DNA from: DATBVX01 sp963695985
Lineage (GTDB): Bacteria > Pseudomonadota > Gammaproteobacteria > Steroidobacterales > Steroidobacteraceae
DNA length: 64,000 nucleotides
Direction: 5' to 3'
Assembly: GCA_963695985.1 (NCBI GenBank)
Contig: CAVOIC010000004.1
Span: 1-64,000 of the forward strand
Shown: piece by piece, positions 62,303 through 64,000 of the stretch
Position numbering within the stretch: the first letter of the stretch is position 1
How the letters are laid out: each line of letters starts with the position of its first letter
Program-made: the position numbers and the translations under genes
Notes under the pieces: generated by a model
Told to the model about the DNA's origin: nothing
What the model saw: the letters and a program-made list of their open reading frames with translations, nothing else
Databases searched by the model: none

Positions 62303-64000
62303 GTGTCGAGTCTGTCTTTCTATGCCTCCGCACCGCGCGGCTTGGCCGATCTGCTCGCTGAAGAGCTAAAACATCTCGGCGCGCTCGAAGTCGCGGAGCG
62401 CGGCGCGGGAGTCATTTTCCAGGGCTCGCTCGAGACCGGCTACCGCGCCTGCCTGTGGTCGCGCGTCGCCAATCGCGTGCTGCTCGAGATCGGGCGGCTC
62501 GAGGCTGATTCGCCCGATGCCCTGTACGAGCGCGTGCGGCAGCTCGACTGGCAGCAGCACCTGACGCCCGATAACACGCTCGCGTGCGAGTTCACCTCGG
62601 TCGACTCGGCCTTCGAGCATTCGCATTTCGCAGCACTCCGGGTCAAGGACGCCATCGTCGACCGGCTGCGTGAGCTCACCGGCAGCCGGCCGTCGGTCGA
62701 TACCGAGAATCCGGACCTGCGCATTCACGTTCATGCGCAACGCCGGCAGGTGACCGTCAGCATCGATTTGGCAGGGGAGAGTCTGCATCGGCGCGGGTAC
62801 CGCGCCCGCGGAGTCGCCGCACCGCTCAAGGAGAATCTCGCGGCCGGCATTCTGCTGCGTGCCGGGTGGCCCAAGATTGCCGCTGCGGGAGGCGCATTCC
62901 TCGACCCGCTCTGCGGCTCGGGCACGCTGCCGATCGAAGCCGCATTGATCGCCTGTGACATCGCGCCGGGTCTGAGGCGCGAGCGCTTTGGATTTGAAAA
63001 GTGGCGCCAGCACGACGCGGCACTGTGGCAGGCGATTCGTGCCAATGCGGACGAGCGCCGCCAGGCTGCGGCAAAGCCAGCCGCGCCGATTCGAGGTTTC
63101 GACCACGATGCAAGAGCGGTGAGGGTCGCGCTCGAGAATGTCGAAGGCGCGGGCCTGCGCGGTCTTGTCCACATCGAGCGTCGCGAGCTGGCCCAGGTCG
63201 ATCGCGGCGGCAGTGAGCACGGATTATTGTGTGCCAATCCGCCCTACGGCGAACGTCTGGGGACGGGCGCGGATCTCGAACAGCTCTACGCGAAGCTCGG
63301 CGAGCGCATGCGCGAGGAGTTCGTCGGCTGGCAGGCCGCGATCCTCACCGGGAGCCCGCAGCTCGGCCACGGCCTTGGCATCAGAGCGAGCCGCGCTCAC
63401 ACGCTGTGGAATGGCGCACTCGAATGCCGCTTGCTTCGGTTCGACATCGAGCCGCGCCGGTTCGCCATCCCGCGTGAACACTCCGGTGTGATTCTGCGCG
63501 ATGCCGCGGGGGCGCGCGCCCGGCCGGGCGCACAGATGTTCGCGAACCGGATGAAGAAGAACCTGCGCGAGCTCGAAGCGTGGGCGCGCGAGGAGGGCAT
63601 TCGTTGCTACCGTGTCTATGACGCGGACATGCCGGAATACGCGTTCGCAATCGACCTGTACCAGGGCGATGATCGCTGGCTCAGCGTGCAGGAGTACCAG
63701 GCACCGCGCACGATCGCGCCCGAGGCGGTACGCGCGCGCCGCGACGAGGCGCTGTCAGCGTTACCGGAAGTCTTCGGTATTGCGCTCGATCACATCCACC
63801 TGCGCACGCGCCGTCGTACTCGACGTGGCGAGCAGTACGAAAAGCGCGCCGAGGCGGGGAAATTCCATCCCGTGGATGAAGGCGGGCTCAGGTTCCTGGT
63901 GAATTTCACCGACTATCTCGACACCGGATTGTTTCTCGATCATCGACCGACACGGGCAATGATTCGCGACCAGGCCGCCGGCCGGCGCTTCCTCAACCTC
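62303..64000 (+). CDS. rlmL: Bifunctional 23S rRNA guanine methyltransferase, 3' end cut by window
   Basis: Methylates 23S rRNA at G2445 (RlmL, N2) and G2069 (RlmK, N7). 566 residues are visible of about 700. GTG start at 62303, two bases after aguB. A THUMP RNA-binding domain (to about residue 160; ALRVKDAIVDRLRELTG), then the N-terminal methyltransferase with ENLAAGILLRAGWP, FLDPLCGSGTLPIEAAL (SAM motif) and CANPPYGERLG, the catalytic NPPY. The start of the C-terminal RlmK part follows (GAQMFANRMKKNLRELEAWAREEGI ... FTDYLDTGLFLDHRPTRAMI). This fused form is characteristic of gammaproteobacteria. Confidence 0.93.
   Translation, partial: MSSLSFYASAPRGLADLLAEELKHLGALEVAERGAGVIFQGSLETGYRACLWSRVANRVLLEIGRLEADSPDALYERVRQLDWQQHLTPDNTLACEFTSVDSAFEHSHFAALRVKDAIVDRLRELTGSRPSVDTENPDLRIHVHAQRRQVTVSIDLAGESLHRRGYRARGVAAPLKENLAAGILLRAGWPKIAAAGGAFLDPLCGSGTLPIEAALIACDIAPGLRRERFGFEKWRQHDAALWQAIRANADERRQAAAKPAAPIRGFDHDARAVRVALENVEGAGLRGLVHIERRELAQVDRGGSEHGLLCANPPYGERLGTGADLEQLYAKLGERMREEFVGWQAAILTGSPQLGHGLGIRASRAHTLWNGALECRLLRFDIEPRRFAIPREHSGVILRDAAGARARPGAQMFANRMKKNLRELEAWAREEGIRCYRVYDADMPEYAFAIDLYQGDDRWLSVQEYQAPRTIAPEAVRARRDEALSALPEVFGIALDHIHLRTRRRTRRGEQYEKRAEAGKFHPVDEGGLRFLVNFTDYLDTGLFLDHRPTRAMIRDQAAGRRFLNL

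Overview
The window is GC-rich, densely coded chromosomal DNA from a Gram-negative bacterium. TonB-dependent receptor, OmpA-like, TorF-type porin and RND genes show the outer membrane. A fused 23S rRNA methyltransferase of the RlmL/RlmK type suggests a gammaproteobacterium; a Steroidobacter/Xanthomonadales-like soil organism is my guess, not a demonstrated placement. I see no rRNA, tRNA, CRISPR array, integrase or insertion sequence. At least a dozen genes carry single-base frameshifts whose two sides still encode conserved protein, which looks like an error-prone draft assembly more than gene decay, although the SMP-30 lactonase gene is hit about six times.

Region 1 (1.6-31 kb) is a carbohydrate locus of six transcription units. 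It holds a TonB receptor with an MFS carrier; a GntR/FCD regulator with two enolase-superfamily genes; a minus-strand operon of aldolase, hydratase, SnoaL-like, enolase-superfamily and SMP-30 genes; a plus-strand operon of an aldo/keto reductase, two tandem secreted DUF4185-like proteins and a GH172 (DUF2961) enzyme; a minus-strand operon of SDR, MetE-like, double UxaA and DMT transporter genes; and a plus-strand operon of MaoC, solute-binding-like, CoA-transferase, Gfo/Idh/MocA, cyclase and FAH-family genes. Each unit is preceded by a copy of the same near-palindrome, CTAACATGTYAS, which I propose is the operator of one regulon, probably of the GntR protein. The combination of GH172 with DUF4185 (GH183-like) proteins, an aldose 1-dehydrogenase, a lactonase, sugar-acid dehydratases, a 2-keto-3-deoxy-acid-type FAH enzyme and an HpcH aldolase fits uptake and non-phosphorylative breakdown of a D-arabinofuranose-containing glycan. 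L-fucose or a related sugar is the main alternative.

Region 2 (31-40 kb) has a GcvT-like folate-binding protein followed by two phytoene-desaturase-like flavoproteins, a Tat-exported PhoD-type phosphatase, the oxidative pentose phosphate genes gnd and pgl end to end, and two small exported proteins that diverge from a strong palindromic operator.

Region 3 (40.5-46.7 kb) is a polyamine uptake operon (potD-, potA-, potH- and potI-like genes) with gamma-aminobutyraldehyde dehydrogenase and a GNAT acetyltransferase. Region 4 (46.8-57.9 kb) is mixed: an RND pump with a DUF5996 gene, a membrane/TPR protein, a D-aminoacylase-family lipoprotein, an uncharacterised protein, an OmpA-like protein, a cupin and a TorF-type protein. 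Region 5 (57.9-62.3 kb) is a second polyamine block: a class III aminotransferase, a PuuR-like XRE-cupin regulator with its own palindrome, a PuuC-like dehydrogenase and N-carbamoylputrescine amidase. It ends in rlmL, which is cut by the window edge.
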